Part shown: piece after piece, positions 45,854 to 53,979 of the stretch
Numbering within the stretch: position 1 is the first letter of the stretch
How the letters are laid out: each line of letters starts with the position of its first letter
Made by a program: the position numbers and the translations under genes
Notes under the pieces: generated by a model
What the model was told of the DNA's origin: nothing
The model's input: the letters and a program-made list of their open reading frames with translations, nothing else
The model's database searches: none
NCBI RefSeq assembly: GCF_900100085.1
Contig: NZ_FNEJ01000006.1
Location: 186,001-250,000 of the forward strand
Reading direction: 5' to 3'
DNA length: 64,000 nt
Source: Salipiger marinus
GTDB lineage: Bacteria > Pseudomonadota > Alphaproteobacteria > Rhodobacterales > Rhodobacteraceae

Positions 45854-47505
45854 TCCTGCTGCCCCCTGCCCTGCATCGCCGCCCCGGCCTGAGCCATGTC
45901 GCGCAGCCCGGCGCCGCCGGTCTTGGCCATTTCCGCCATGGCCTGCGCCTGCTCGGCCTGCTGGCGGGCGGCCCGCGTCTGCATCGCCACATCCCGGGGA
46001 ACCAGAACCCGCTGCGGCACCGACGTGCTGGCCTCGTGCAGCACCTCGGCGTAATCATCCGCGCTGATCCGGTCGAGGATCTCGGGCTTGAGCTGCGCCA
46101 AGGGCAGCATGTCGCCAAGGACATACTGGCGGACCGTCTGCGCCTCGGACGCGCGCAGGGCCATGGCCGCCGCCGATGTATAGGCCACCATCAACGGCGT
46201 CCCGGGTGGCACGCCTTCGGGCGGGGGCGGGATCTGGCCGGCGCGGAACAGCATCCGGAACCGCCGCTCGTATTTGCGGGCCGCGTATTCCTCCATGATC
46301 CGGTCGGCATGCGGCGCCCAATTGCGCAGCCGGGCCTCCTCGATCACGCGGTTTTCCGCATCGGAAATCCCGGTGCGCCCGGTCAGGCTCATGACCGAAT
46401 AATAAAAGGCATTCTCCACCGCCTCAGCCGCCGCGCGCTTTTCCTCCAGCGTCAGGCCGATATTGCCGTTGAATTCCTCGGACCGGACCAGAGGATTGCC
46501 GCGAACATCCACGGCGCCATAGACGACGCTGCCGGGGCGAAACTCCCCGTCCAGCGGAATGGCATTGCGATCGGGGGCGAGTTTCGTGGGATCTGCGGCC
46601 CGCTGCGCGGCGCGCAGGGTGGCGGTTTCCATCAGATCCAGCTTCCGCGCCGACGGCAGCGCGATGGATCCGGGGCCCGTGCCGTAGATCATGCCGCTGT
46701 CCACATCCCAGCGCGGGAAATAGATCGGCATTTCGTCATACCCCGCCTCGCGGACCACCGAGTAATCCAGCTGACAGCACCACAGGCTGAGCCAGCGCCT
46801 GCCCCGCACGCCCAGCCTGCCCTGCTCGAACGTGTCGTTGGGCAGGACGTGGTGGAAATAGGCGTGCTTTTCGCTGTTGCCCTTCTGCGCAAGGTCCATG
46901 ACCCGGGGCGGCACCTTGCCCTTGAAGGCGCGGACCGCCTGTCGTGGCGTCAGATACCGCTTCCGGACCGCCTCGTTGACCCGACCATGAAAATCCACAT
47001 CGACGACCACCTCTGCGAGCGAGAAGGTTACGTCGATGAACTTGCGGTTCACCTGGTCCAGCTCGTCATAGGCGGCGCCGTTGCCGAAGGCCGCAAGGTC
47101 CGCGTAAATCTGGAAGCTGGCCGGGTAAAAGCTCGACATGGACGGGCTGAAGGAGGTGTGAACCTTCGACGCGGCACGATCGAGCCATTCCGCGAAAGGC
47201 GGCCAGCGGTTCAGATCCTCGTCGGGCGTGGTGAACCCGCCCCAGCGCGTCGCCGGGTTGGTGATCCCGGCATAGATGCCCGCAGCGAAATGACCATGCG
47301 CAATCGCGCCCTCGCTGGACATGGATTTGGTGAGCTGCCGCGTGGTCGCGGTGTCGACACGAAAGCCGCCGCGCTGGGGGCGGATCAGGCGGGCGATGTC
47401 CTCCCAGTCGCTTTCGAACTGCAGGCGCGGCTCCTTCAGCTCCGACCAGCGGCGTTCGGCCTCGCGGGCGCGTTCATCACCGGGAAAGAGATGGGTGGAT
47501 TTCAT
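45850..47505 (-). CDS. Head-to-tail connector (portal) protein
   Basis: A 551-residue portal of the T7 gp8-like family. The N-terminus FESDWEDIARLIRPQRGGF and TNPATRWGGFTTPDEDLNRWPPFAEWLDRAASKVH are the recognisable connector features. It forms the twelve-fold ring at the capsid vertex through which DNA enters and leaves. It follows the small gene at 47502-47687 with four overlapping bases. Confidence 0.9.
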   Translation of the reverse strand: MKSTHLFPGDERAREAERRWSELKEPRLQFESDWEDIARLIRPQRGGFRVDTATTRQLTKSMSSEGAIAHGHFAAGIYAGITNPATRWGGFTTPDEDLNRWPPFAEWLDRAASKVHTSFSPSMSSFYPASFQIYADLAAFGNGAAYDELDQVNRKFIDVTFSLAEVVVDVDFHGRVNEAVRKRYLTPRQAVRAFKGKVPPRVMDLAQKGNSEKHAYFHHVLPNDTFEQGRLGVRGRRWLSLWCCQLDYSVVREAGYDEMPIYFPRWDVDSGMIYGTGPGSIALPSARKLDLMETATLRAAQRAADPTKLAPDRNAIPLDGEFRPGSVVYGAVDVRGNPLVRSEEFNGNIGLTLEEKRAAAEAVENAFYYSVMSLTGRTGISDAENRVIEEARLRNWAPHADRIMEEYAARKYERRFRMLFRAGQIPPPPEGVPPGTPLMVAYTSAAAMALRASEAQTVRQYVLGDMLPLAQLKPEILDRISADDYAEVLHEASTSVPQRVLVPRDVAMQTRAARQQAEQAQAMAEMAKTGGAGLRDMAQAGAAMQGRGQQE

Positions 47506-47687
47506 CGGGTCACCTCGCCCAGCTTGCCGCCGGACGGGATGCCCAGGGCGGATGTGAGGATATTTGCCGCCGCGCCGGAGCGGGCGCGCCGCAGCCGCGC
47601 CTCGATGTCGCCGTCCTGTCTGGCCGTGGTGGCTGGTGCCGGGATCAGCGCGGGCTTCGGGTCTTTGATGTTCGGGCCTTTACACAT
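47502..47687 (-). CDS. Small hypothetical protein before the connector gene
   Basis: A 61-residue protein starting MCKGPNIKDPKPALIPAPAT, proline-rich at the N-terminus and helical later. The start is chosen at 47687 because it overlaps the upstream GNAT-like gene by eight bases and the downstream connector by four, forming a chain. This place is taken by small virion proteins such as T7 gp6.7 and gp7.3; identity is not established. Confidence 0.6.
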   Translation of the reverse strand: MCKGPNIKDPKPALIPAPATTARQDGDIEARLRRARSGAAANILTSALGIPSGGKLGEVTR

Positions 47688-48186
47688 GCTCGGTGCCTCC
47701 TTCGTGGATCCATGCGAATTGCAGAAAGACGGCGCGCCCGTCCGGGCCATAGCCGGGGGTCTCCGCCTCGAACCGGAAACCGCAGGCCCGAAGGAACCCG
47801 GGCGCGGTCGGATGGTCAGCCCAGCATCGGGCTTCCAGACGGTGGATGCCGGCGCCAGCCGCCCAGCCGGGAAGACGGCGCCGGATTTCGATGGCCGCAC
47901 GCGCCAGCGGCATGCGGAATTTGTCATGGGACCGGGACAGGAGCGCCGCCTGCGCAACACCGCGCGCCGTCAGCACGACGGTCAGCAGCGCGAAGGGTCT
48001 GCCGGTGTCGGTGCGCAGCAGATGTGACACCACCCCGACCGCCTGCGCCGCCCGCCATTCGGCAAAAAGCGCCAGATGCGACGCCTCCGCCCCGCGCGCG
48101 AGCACGGCCTCGCGGTAATCCGACGGGTCAAGCGCCCGCAGGATGTCAAGCGCGGCGTGATCCTCATATGGCCCGGCGTGGATCAT
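47680..48186 (-). CDS. GNAT-like acyltransferase domain protein of the head module
   Basis: A 168-residue protein with GNAT-like order: helix, central strands (AVGVVSHLLRTD, FALLTVVLTARG), an acceptor-loop helix, then HRLEARCWADHPTAPGFLRACGFRFEAETPGYGPDGRAVFLQF, the typical late GNAT region (neighbour contacts and final strand). Homologues near connector genes of T7-like phages are common, but substrates are unknown. The canonical Q/RxxGxG/A acetyl-CoA loop is not obvious, so it may not be catalytic. Confidence 0.6.
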   Translation of the reverse strand: MIHAGPYEDHAALDILRALDPSDYREAVLARGAEASHLALFAEWRAAQAVGVVSHLLRTDTGRPFALLTVVLTARGVAQAALLSRSHDKFRMPLARAAIEIRRRLPGWAAGAGIHRLEARCWADHPTAPGFLRACGFRFEAETPGYGPDGRAVFLQFAWIHEGGTEHV

Positions 48187-48530
48187 GCCGTGCGCGCCGA
48201 ATCGAACGGGGCCGCGAAGGCGTCCGGCTGCACGGTATCACCGACAATGCGCCAATCGTCGGCCAGCATGTCGGTCTGCGAGGCCAGCCAGCCGACAACG
48301 ATCGTGCCATCAGCGGCGCGCATGTCGATATGCGGCAGCACCTCGATCTCGCCCTCGGGGTGTTCGAGCTCTTCGGCGCGATGGGCGGTTGCATGCCCGC
48401 ATTTTGCGTCGCGCGCGCCGATCACCGATCCGGGCGCCAGCTTCAGCCACATGCCCTTGCCGTTCCAGCCGGCACGGGCGACGCGCGCGCCCTGCTTCAG
48501 GGCGCGGAGTGCATCACCGAAATCCATCAC
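48183..48530 (-). CDS. tad2: DUF2829 / Tad2-like anti-Thoeris protein
   Basis: A 115-residue protein matching DUF2829. The start FGDALRALKQGARVARAGWNG (residues 4-24), GMWLKLAPGS (26-35) and PHIDMRAADGTIVVGWLAS with QTDMLADDWRIV (66-96) are hallmark segments. Members of this family include Tad2, which captures the signalling molecule made by ThsB in Thoeris immunity and so shields the phage. It lies among structural genes, overlapping both neighbours by four bases, so it is expressed in the late operon. Activity against any particular signal is inferred from family membership only. Confidence 0.8.
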   Translation of the reverse strand: MMDFGDALRALKQGARVARAGWNGKGMWLKLAPGSVIGARDAKCGHATAHRAEELEHPEGEIEVLPHIDMRAADGTIVVGWLASQTDMLADDWRIVGDTVQPDAFAAPFDSARTA

Positions 48531-48817
48531 ACCGCCCTCCCTTCCTGACGCAGCAGCCGGCGTGCGGCGTTGCCCCAGTTGGTGGCGGCCAGATCGCGCG
48601 AGCCGCGCGCCCCGACCTCGAGCCTGCCGGCCTTCGCATAGGTCCGGCCCTGCGATGTCTCGCGGAACTTCATGCCCTCCTCGATCTCGAGGCGGCGCAG
48701 CATGTCCGCATTCACGGTCGGATAATCCGCCATGACCCAGACGAGCCGTTCAAGCACGTCCAGATCGGGCTTCGGCGGCGCCTTGGGGGCGGCCTGCGGC
48801 GTGGGGTTCGTGGTCAT
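48527..48817 (-). CDS. Hypothetical phage protein downstream of terminase
   Basis: A 96-residue protein (MTTNPTPQAAPKAPPKP...), Pro/Ala-rich at the start and helical afterwards (DLDVLERLVWVMADYPTVNADMLRRLEIEEGMKFRE-like). It couples terminase and the Tad2-like gene through four-base overlaps. Function unknown. Confidence 0.6.
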   Translation of the reverse strand: MTTNPTPQAAPKAPPKPDLDVLERLVWVMADYPTVNADMLRRLEIEEGMKFRETSQGRTYAKAGRLEVGARGSRDLAATNWGNAARRLLRQEGRAV

Positions 48818-50676
48818 GATCTTTCTCCGTAGGGGTCAAGGACGTTCCATCCTGTGCGCAGGCCGCCTTGCGGGCTGTCCGACAGCGGCGGCCCGCCGTT
48901 ATGGCCGCGCATGGACTGCGGGCCCTTTCGTTTGTCGGACAATCTTGCGACGTAGGGGCTGATGCCGTCGGCCCGGTGCTGGCCCAGCAGCAGGTATTGC
49001 AGCGCGTCGTGCACGTTGGCTTCGGTCAGCTTTTTGTTCGGCACCTTGCGCTTGTCGCCGCTGCTATCGACCTCTTCGCCCCAGACATACCGGGCCTCGA
49101 AACCGCGGATCAGGAACCTGCAGGACGGGTCGATGAGCAGGCCCGGCTCCCCGGCCTCGAGCGGCGCCTCAAGCGCTGCGCGCACGGCCTCCAGACGCGG
49201 CTGGATGCGGTTCTGACCGATGATCGACGGGCGGATATGGAACCCCGCCGCGCGGCCCACCATCAGGTTCCAGGTCGCGTTTTCGTCCGCCGACTGGCTG
49301 GCCCCATGCTCGCCGGCCATGTCGCCCCAACCGGCTTCGATCCGGCCCCCCGGGCAGCGTTCGTCCAGAAACTCCCGCAGGCGCTGGCCGAACACCTGCG
49401 CAAACAGCCGTTCATCGGGAAAGTGCAACTCGCCAAGGATGCGCCAGCGGAAAAAGCCGACCAGCTGGGCGACGATCGCCGCCCCCTTGAAGCCCTGATC
49501 GAGGCCAAGCAGCAGCGGCAGGCGGGGATCGAAGGGGATCGTCTCTTCGGCGACATGGATGCGGCGCCGGAACTCCCGCTTGAAGACCGGCTCGCCCTGC
49601 CGAAGATAGACCACCTTGTTGTAAACGAGCCGGTCGACCATGTCGCCGCGGCCTTCCAGCTTCATCGACATGATCTGGCGCGGGTAATAGCTCGAGCTGA
49701 GCTTCGCGAGGTTCTCGCAGCCCGGCTCGCCATAGCCCGGCTGGTTGTAGAACTCGATCCGCACCGGCTTGACCGTGCGCGGCGGGCGGTGTTCCTCGCG
49801 CGCCCGGGTGTCTTCATCCGCCTGCATCGCCAGCGTCAGCTCAGCCGCCAGCCCCCGGCGCCTTTCCTCGTCGTGGAAGACGCGGAAGGCCCAGTTGTCC
49901 TCGTCGGGCGCGTTGAAGTCGCAGGCGATCTGCCCGTAGCTGCGCAGCTCGGGCGGCAGCCCCTCAAAATGCGTCTTGGCGGGATAGCGATCGATCCGGC
50001 CAATGCCCACGCTCAGGATCTCGCCCGGCATGGTGTCGGCTTCGTTCAGCACGATGTCCGTGGTCTGAATGCCGCGCATCGACGCGATGATGTCATCCCC
50101 GAACGCCATGAACTCGGCGGTGAATTCGATCGGGCCGAACGCATCCTCGAAATGGATCACATGGGTGACCGGATCGCCCCGTCCGCCCGACCATTTCCCC
50201 AGCGCCTTCGGGAAGGTCTCCAGATAGCTAGGGATGGTGGTGGACCAGACCTGGCGATAGGTCTCGCGGATGAACAGCACCTTGTAGCGCCGCACCCCGT
50301 CCACGGTGCTGCGCGGCATGCAGATGGCGCGGCGCGCGCGGCTCTTCATCAGCGTCGTGGTCTTGCCGGAGCCCACCGGCCCCTGAATGCCGACCACGTC
50401 GCCGTCATCGAAATAGAAGCCCTGCGCCTTGGGGCCCGGGAAATAGGCGGTTTCCTCGAGGCCGGGAAAGCTGTTGCCCCCGGCGAAATCGCCCTCTAGG
50501 CTCTCGATTGCCTCTTTCGCCCCCAAGCCTTCCAGTTTGGCGAGCGTGTCCGGATCCAGAGCCGTCTGGATCCCCGCACCCCCGTTCGCTGCGTGCCCGG
50601 GCCCGCCGCGACCCTCTCCGGAGGCAGACCGCAGCACCCCCCCACCCCATTCGCCGGTCACAAGGTTCACGCTCAT
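48814..50676 (-). CDS. Terminase large subunit
   Basis: A 620-residue packaging motor. It has Walker A GPVGSGKTT (residues 99-107) and a Walker B/motif II DIVLNEADTMPG, plus KVLFIRETYRQVWSTTIPS. The nuclease half includes LLGLDQGFKGAAIV, consistent with an RNase H-like metal-binding site. It translocates DNA into proheads and cuts it. The start at 50676 follows GGAG. A terminase this early in the leftward operon, next to terS, is typical. Confidence 0.9.
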   Translation of the reverse strand: MSVNLVTGEWGGGVLRSASGEGRGGPGHAANGGAGIQTALDPDTLAKLEGLGAKEAIESLEGDFAGGNSFPGLEETAYFPGPKAQGFYFDDGDVVGIQGPVGSGKTTTLMKSRARRAICMPRSTVDGVRRYKVLFIRETYRQVWSTTIPSYLETFPKALGKWSGGRGDPVTHVIHFEDAFGPIEFTAEFMAFGDDIIASMRGIQTTDIVLNEADTMPGEILSVGIGRIDRYPAKTHFEGLPPELRSYGQIACDFNAPDEDNWAFRVFHDEERRRGLAAELTLAMQADEDTRAREEHRPPRTVKPVRIEFYNQPGYGEPGCENLAKLSSSYYPRQIMSMKLEGRGDMVDRLVYNKVVYLRQGEPVFKREFRRRIHVAEETIPFDPRLPLLLGLDQGFKGAAIVAQLVGFFRWRILGELHFPDERLFAQVFGQRLREFLDERCPGGRIEAGWGDMAGEHGASQSADENATWNLMVGRAAGFHIRPSIIGQNRIQPRLEAVRAALEAPLEAGEPGLLIDPSCRFLIRGFEARYVWGEEVDSSGDKRKVPNKKLTEANVHDALQYLLLGQHRADGISPYVARLSDKRKGPQSMRGHNGGPPLSDSPQGGLRTGWNVLDPYGERS

Positions 50677-50744
50677 TTCCCAAGCTCCGGATCAAAAACC
50701 CTGAATGGGGTCGGAGCGGGGGGCAGACAGACAGCCGCGGGGCG

Positions 50745-50758
50745 CCCCCCCGGGGGGG
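50745..50758. repeat. C7-G7 palindrome in the terS-terL spacer
   Basis: Seven C residues followed by seven G residues form a 14-bp palindrome in a 181-base non-coding spacer. It may be a transcription pause or a protein site; the function cannot be read. Homopolymer runs here are also prone to assembly error. Confidence 0.5.
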
Positions 50759-50830
50759 TCGCGCGGGCGCCGGGCCGGGCGCGATCGGCGGCTGCGGGGC
50801 GCGGGATCGACCCTGCGGCGGCGCGACCAA

Positions 50831-50847
50831 ACTGATTTTTAATCAGT
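50831..50847. other. Inverted repeat just after terS
   Basis: ACTGATT and AATCAGT flank a three-base loop, immediately downstream of the terS stop at 50858. It could be a weak terminator or RNA processing site; without a T-tract this is uncertain. Confidence 0.35.
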
Positions 50848-50857
50848 GCATCCGGCA

Positions 50858-51541
50858 TCACTTTTCCCTGTCTTTCCAGTCGGTTGGCTGATCCGTCCGA
50901 ATTGCCGCGTCCGAATTGCGCGCCTCATCCTCGCTAACCTGTTGATTTCGCTCGATTTGCCAGCGCACATCCGCAGGCACCAATCCGGCACCAGCGGCGG
51001 GCGTCACATCCCGGACCGATGCGCCGCGATCGGCAGGCGCGCCGCCCTGAACGACGAGCTGCACGGTCTGCTGCACCGACACGTCGGGGCTGGCCTTGGG
51101 GGTGCCGTAAGGCAGCAGCGCCTCGGCGGCGCGCAGCTGGACCGCAAACACCTGGGCGAAGGTGGACAGGCGCTGTTCGGGCGTGATGACCCGATCCGCC
51201 TTGTCCTTGTCCTGCGCCTCGGCGAAGGCCCAGACCAGCAGGCGTTCGGTCTGCATCATCGCGGTCTCGAACACGTCGCGCGAGCTGGTCAGGCCCGCCA
51301 TCTCGGCCAGCTGCTGTTCCGGCAGGCGGTATCCCTTGGCCGCGAGCCAGTCGCGCATCTGTCTGGAGCCCTTGCCCATCGCGCCCTTCGGACGGCCGCC
51401 GCTGGGTGCTGCCACCTCCGCAGGCGTCCGGCCCGGCTCGTCCGGCAGCAGGGACAGCTGCTCGCCGGTCCGCCGCGCATCCTCGAGCCGCGCCGCAGCC
51501 TTCCGGGCCAGCTCCTCTTGGGTGTTGCGCGGCTTAGCCAT
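50858..51541 (-). CDS. Putative terminase small subunit
   Basis: A 227-residue protein. The N-terminal third is basic and disordered, with GGRPKGAMGKGSRQMRDWLAAKGYRLPEQQLAEMAG at 50-85 resembling a helix-turn-helix, then helices and an acidic C-terminus. Small terminase subunits recognise phage DNA and hold it for the large subunit. The call rests on its place directly upstream of the large subunit gene and on the iteron-rich DNA just beyond its start. An alternative is a replication-region DNA-binding protein. Confidence 0.6.
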   Translation of the reverse strand: MAKPRNTQEELARKAAARLEDARRTGEQLSLLPDEPGRTPAEVAAPSGGRPKGAMGKGSRQMRDWLAAKGYRLPEQQLAEMAGLTSSRDVFETAMMQTERLLVWAFAEAQDKDKADRVITPEQRLSTFAQVFAVQLRAAEALLPYGTPKASPDVSVQQTVQLVVQGGAPADRGASVRDVTPAAGAGLVPADVRWQIERNQQVSEDEARNSDAAIRTDQPTDWKDREK

Positions 51542-51560
51542 GCCGAAAACCCCCTATTTT

Positions 51561-51661
51561 AAGCGAAATCAGGGACTTAAGGTCATTCCACAACAGAGAG
51601 GGGGCCAATCTACAACGCTTCAGGCCCCCTTGTTGTAGGCTTTGTTGTAGGGATTTCGCTT
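51561..51661. repeat. Long-range 10-bp inverted repeat in the iteron region
   Basis: AAGCGAAATC at 51561-51570 and GATTTCGCTT at 51652-51661 are exact inverted copies. They bracket the first three iterons and a GGGGCC/GGCCCC hairpin at 51601-51628. Together they make the edge of a structured non-coding block. Confidence 0.5.
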
Positions 51662-51870
51662 TGAAATCAGCGCCTTGATAGATAACTACAACGCTACAAC
51701 GGATATATTCATTCACCCACACACGCGCGCGCGCGCATGCGCACATATTTGAGAGGGGCGCGATTTTGCGTTGTAGCGTTGTAGAATGGGGGTAATGCGC
51801 TGATCTGGCAGGGTTTTTCCCTACAACAAACCCTACAACAGAGCCATGGCCGTTTGTTGTAGCGTTGTAG
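51610..51870. repeat. Iteron array: 11 copies of GTTGTAG / CTACAAC
   Basis: The heptamer starts at 51610, 51632, 51644, 51686, 51694, 51770, 51778, 51821, 51833, 51856 and 51864, in both orientations. Ten of the copies fall in five pairs, with starts 8 bp apart (GTTGTAGCGTTGTAG and its reverse) or 12 bp apart. It lies in a gene-free 443-base stretch between the helicase and the small terminase genes. An initiator or terminase binding region (phage origin or pac site) is likely. Confidence 0.75.
51718..51748. other. 31-nt alternating purine-pyrimidine tract
   Basis: An uninterrupted C/A/G/T alternation including (CG) repeats, sitting in the middle of the iteron array between pairs of iterons. 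Such tracts can adopt Z-DNA under negative supercoiling and melt or kink easily, which would suit an origin. Confidence 0.6.
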
Positions 51871-51984
51871 CCCTGACCCGTGGCGGGGCCATCAGAGCGC
51901 ACGAACATCATGGCATCCGACCGGGTGCGGGGCAAGCGCGAAGGGATGCGCGGCGGGACAAGGGAACCTGAATGGCGCATGTGT

Positions 51985-53979
51985 CTAGCGGTAGTCCTCG
52001 AGCTCATCATGACCGGGGCGCGAGGCGCCAGCGGTTCCGTTGGCAGGATCCATGGGGAACGACAGCATTCCGGGGATCGCCTTCAGCGGCATGATCCAGC
52101 CGCGCGAGGTGATCCGGGCCAAGGTTGGCGGGTGTGGGGGCTGGACGGCGCCGGGCACGCGGGAGGCGGACTGCTTCCATGCACCACCTGACCACTGGCT
52201 GCCCTGAAACAGCTGCACCAGCGGGGCAATCGGCTTGTTCATGATGAACAGCCCCGGCTCGGGCTCGTCGTAGACGCGCAGGCCCAACTGCGACAGGTGG
52301 CGCTGCGCGTTCCGCTGCTGGTCGCTCTTGTCCATGGGGCCACCGTCTTCGTTGTAGAGCGTCTTCGGCGCCCCGGGCAGACCGGCGGCCGCCGCAACCC
52401 ATTGGGCGATGTTAAACTGTTCCCCGCGCCGGAACGGGTCATAGGTCTGGGACATGAGGTGCAGCAGCATCGCCTCGGCGTCGTTGACGGTGTCCGCCTT
52501 GTCGGCTGTCACCTGGAACGCGACCTTGCGCGCCATGCTGGCCGCCTCGTCCTCGCCCACCACGTCCTCCGACCGCGCCATGTCGGCCAGCGCCAGCACC
52601 GTGCCCCAGTTGTCCGCGTCGCGGCCCGTCACGTCGGCCAGCTCCAGCGCGTGCCGCCAGACCGCAAGGCGTTCGGGAAAGCTCGCCCACCGCTCGATCA
52701 GGAAAGCCTTCAGCCGGGCGCCACGGCTGCGCCAGGTGCGCGTGCGCAGCCCCAGCTTGGCGGCACCTTTCGGGATCGGGTTGAGCTCGAGGCGGATCAG
52801 GCGCTGCACGTCCTGCGTCTTCATCACGCCGGGGATCAGGATCGAGGAGAACAGGAAGGTGGAATAGACCTTGCCGCCGACGCCGGACTGATCCGCGCTG
52901 CCGCGCAGCCACTGGCCGCCCGACGAGGCGACACGCGCAAGCGTGATGATGTCCTTTTCCTTGGTCGATCTTTCGTCGCCCGGCTCGAGCTCGTCCACCG
53001 CGACCGGCAGGCTGGCATGGCCCAGCTGGGAGGTGATGCCGGATTTCGTGGCGTCGGTGGACTGGATCAGGGCGCGTTCGCCGTGCAGCATCTCGATGAA
53101 GCGCTGAAACTCGGACTTGCCGGCACCAGCTGGTGCGGTCAGCCAGAAGGTCGGCCGCCAGTCCAGCGCCCCACCCAGAAACTGCGCCGCGATCAGGCCC
53201 AGGGCGATGACCGGGTGCAGATCGTCGCGCGTCCAGTTCCATGTGCCCAGCATGCGCAGGATCTCGGGAACCGGATCCGGACCGTCGGCAAAGTCCGGCG
53301 CCGCGACAGGGGGTGCTGCAGGGTAGATCTTGCCGTCGATCCGCCCGGGCGGCAGGCGGTCGCCGCGATACAGGACCGCGTCGCCCAGATGATAGATCAG
53401 CTCGCCGTCGTCATCGGTCCAGGCACCAACGCCACGCACATCGGAATTGGGCTCGAACACGCCGCAGGCGCTGACCGCCTCGTGCATCCGCATGGCGGCT
53501 GATGTCTGATCGAAGCGGTTGCGCTTTGGCCGCAGGATCGGGGGATCTCCGCGCTCTGCAATGTTCTCGAACTGGGGAAACGCGGCGGTCAGGGACGCCA
53601 TGCGGTGCCCGAAGAGGCCCATGATTTCCTGCGCGCCCAGCTTGTCCACCTTCTGCAGCTGGCCGTTCACGTCGAGAAAATAGCGAAACTTGCCGCAGAC
53701 CCCCAAGGGCGTGACCGGGCAATTGTCGAAGATCTCGTGCTCGGCATTGCGGCGGGCCGTGCCGCCGCCCTTGCCACCCGCCGCGCCGTCCTGCTTGGCA
53801 CCTTCGCGGGGCGGGCTGCGGTCATCGCCGGACCCCTGCTGATCGCGGTGGACCGGCAGGGTGACGACGGGGGCCTGTTCCAGTTCCTGACGCAGCTGCT
53901 CCGCCGTCGGGCCCGGGCGGGCCGGCATCTGCTCCTCATCCGTTCTCGCCGTCAAATCGGCCATGCCTCTGCCCTTCAT
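51985..53979 (-). CDS. Replicative helicase-like ATPase (DUF927/primase-helicase type)
   Basis: A 664-residue protein from the ATG at 53979, which overlaps the primase stop (ATGA); an ATG five codons later (MADLTARTDE) is also possible. Walker A is APAGAGKSEF with preceding FWLT, followed by VDELEPGDERSTKEKD (Walker B-like). LIRLELNPIPKGAAK is a typical sensor/arginine-finger region. It is the helicase partner of the neighbouring Toprim primase. No phage DNA polymerase is seen, so host enzymes probably extend the chain. Confidence 0.75.
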   Translation of the reverse strand: MKGRGMADLTARTDEEQMPARPGPTAEQLRQELEQAPVVTLPVHRDQQGSGDDRSPPREGAKQDGAAGGKGGGTARRNAEHEIFDNCPVTPLGVCGKFRYFLDVNGQLQKVDKLGAQEIMGLFGHRMASLTAAFPQFENIAERGDPPILRPKRNRFDQTSAAMRMHEAVSACGVFEPNSDVRGVGAWTDDDGELIYHLGDAVLYRGDRLPPGRIDGKIYPAAPPVAAPDFADGPDPVPEILRMLGTWNWTRDDLHPVIALGLIAAQFLGGALDWRPTFWLTAPAGAGKSEFQRFIEMLHGERALIQSTDATKSGITSQLGHASLPVAVDELEPGDERSTKEKDIITLARVASSGGQWLRGSADQSGVGGKVYSTFLFSSILIPGVMKTQDVQRLIRLELNPIPKGAAKLGLRTRTWRSRGARLKAFLIERWASFPERLAVWRHALELADVTGRDADNWGTVLALADMARSEDVVGEDEAASMARKVAFQVTADKADTVNDAEAMLLHLMSQTYDPFRRGEQFNIAQWVAAAAGLPGAPKTLYNEDGGPMDKSDQQRNAQRHLSQLGLRVYDEPEPGLFIMNKPIAPLVQLFQGSQWSGGAWKQSASRVPGAVQPPHPPTLARITSRGWIMPLKAIPGMLSFPMDPANGTAGASRPGHDELEDYR

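Noticed and set aside
48868-50499. A 543-residue plus-strand frame over the terminase gene
   Set aside because: Shadow frame; terminase on the other strand has Walker motifs.
51561-51984. A coding gene between helicase and small terminase
   Set aside because: Frames there are short and interrupted by the iterons; the block behaves as regulatory DNA.
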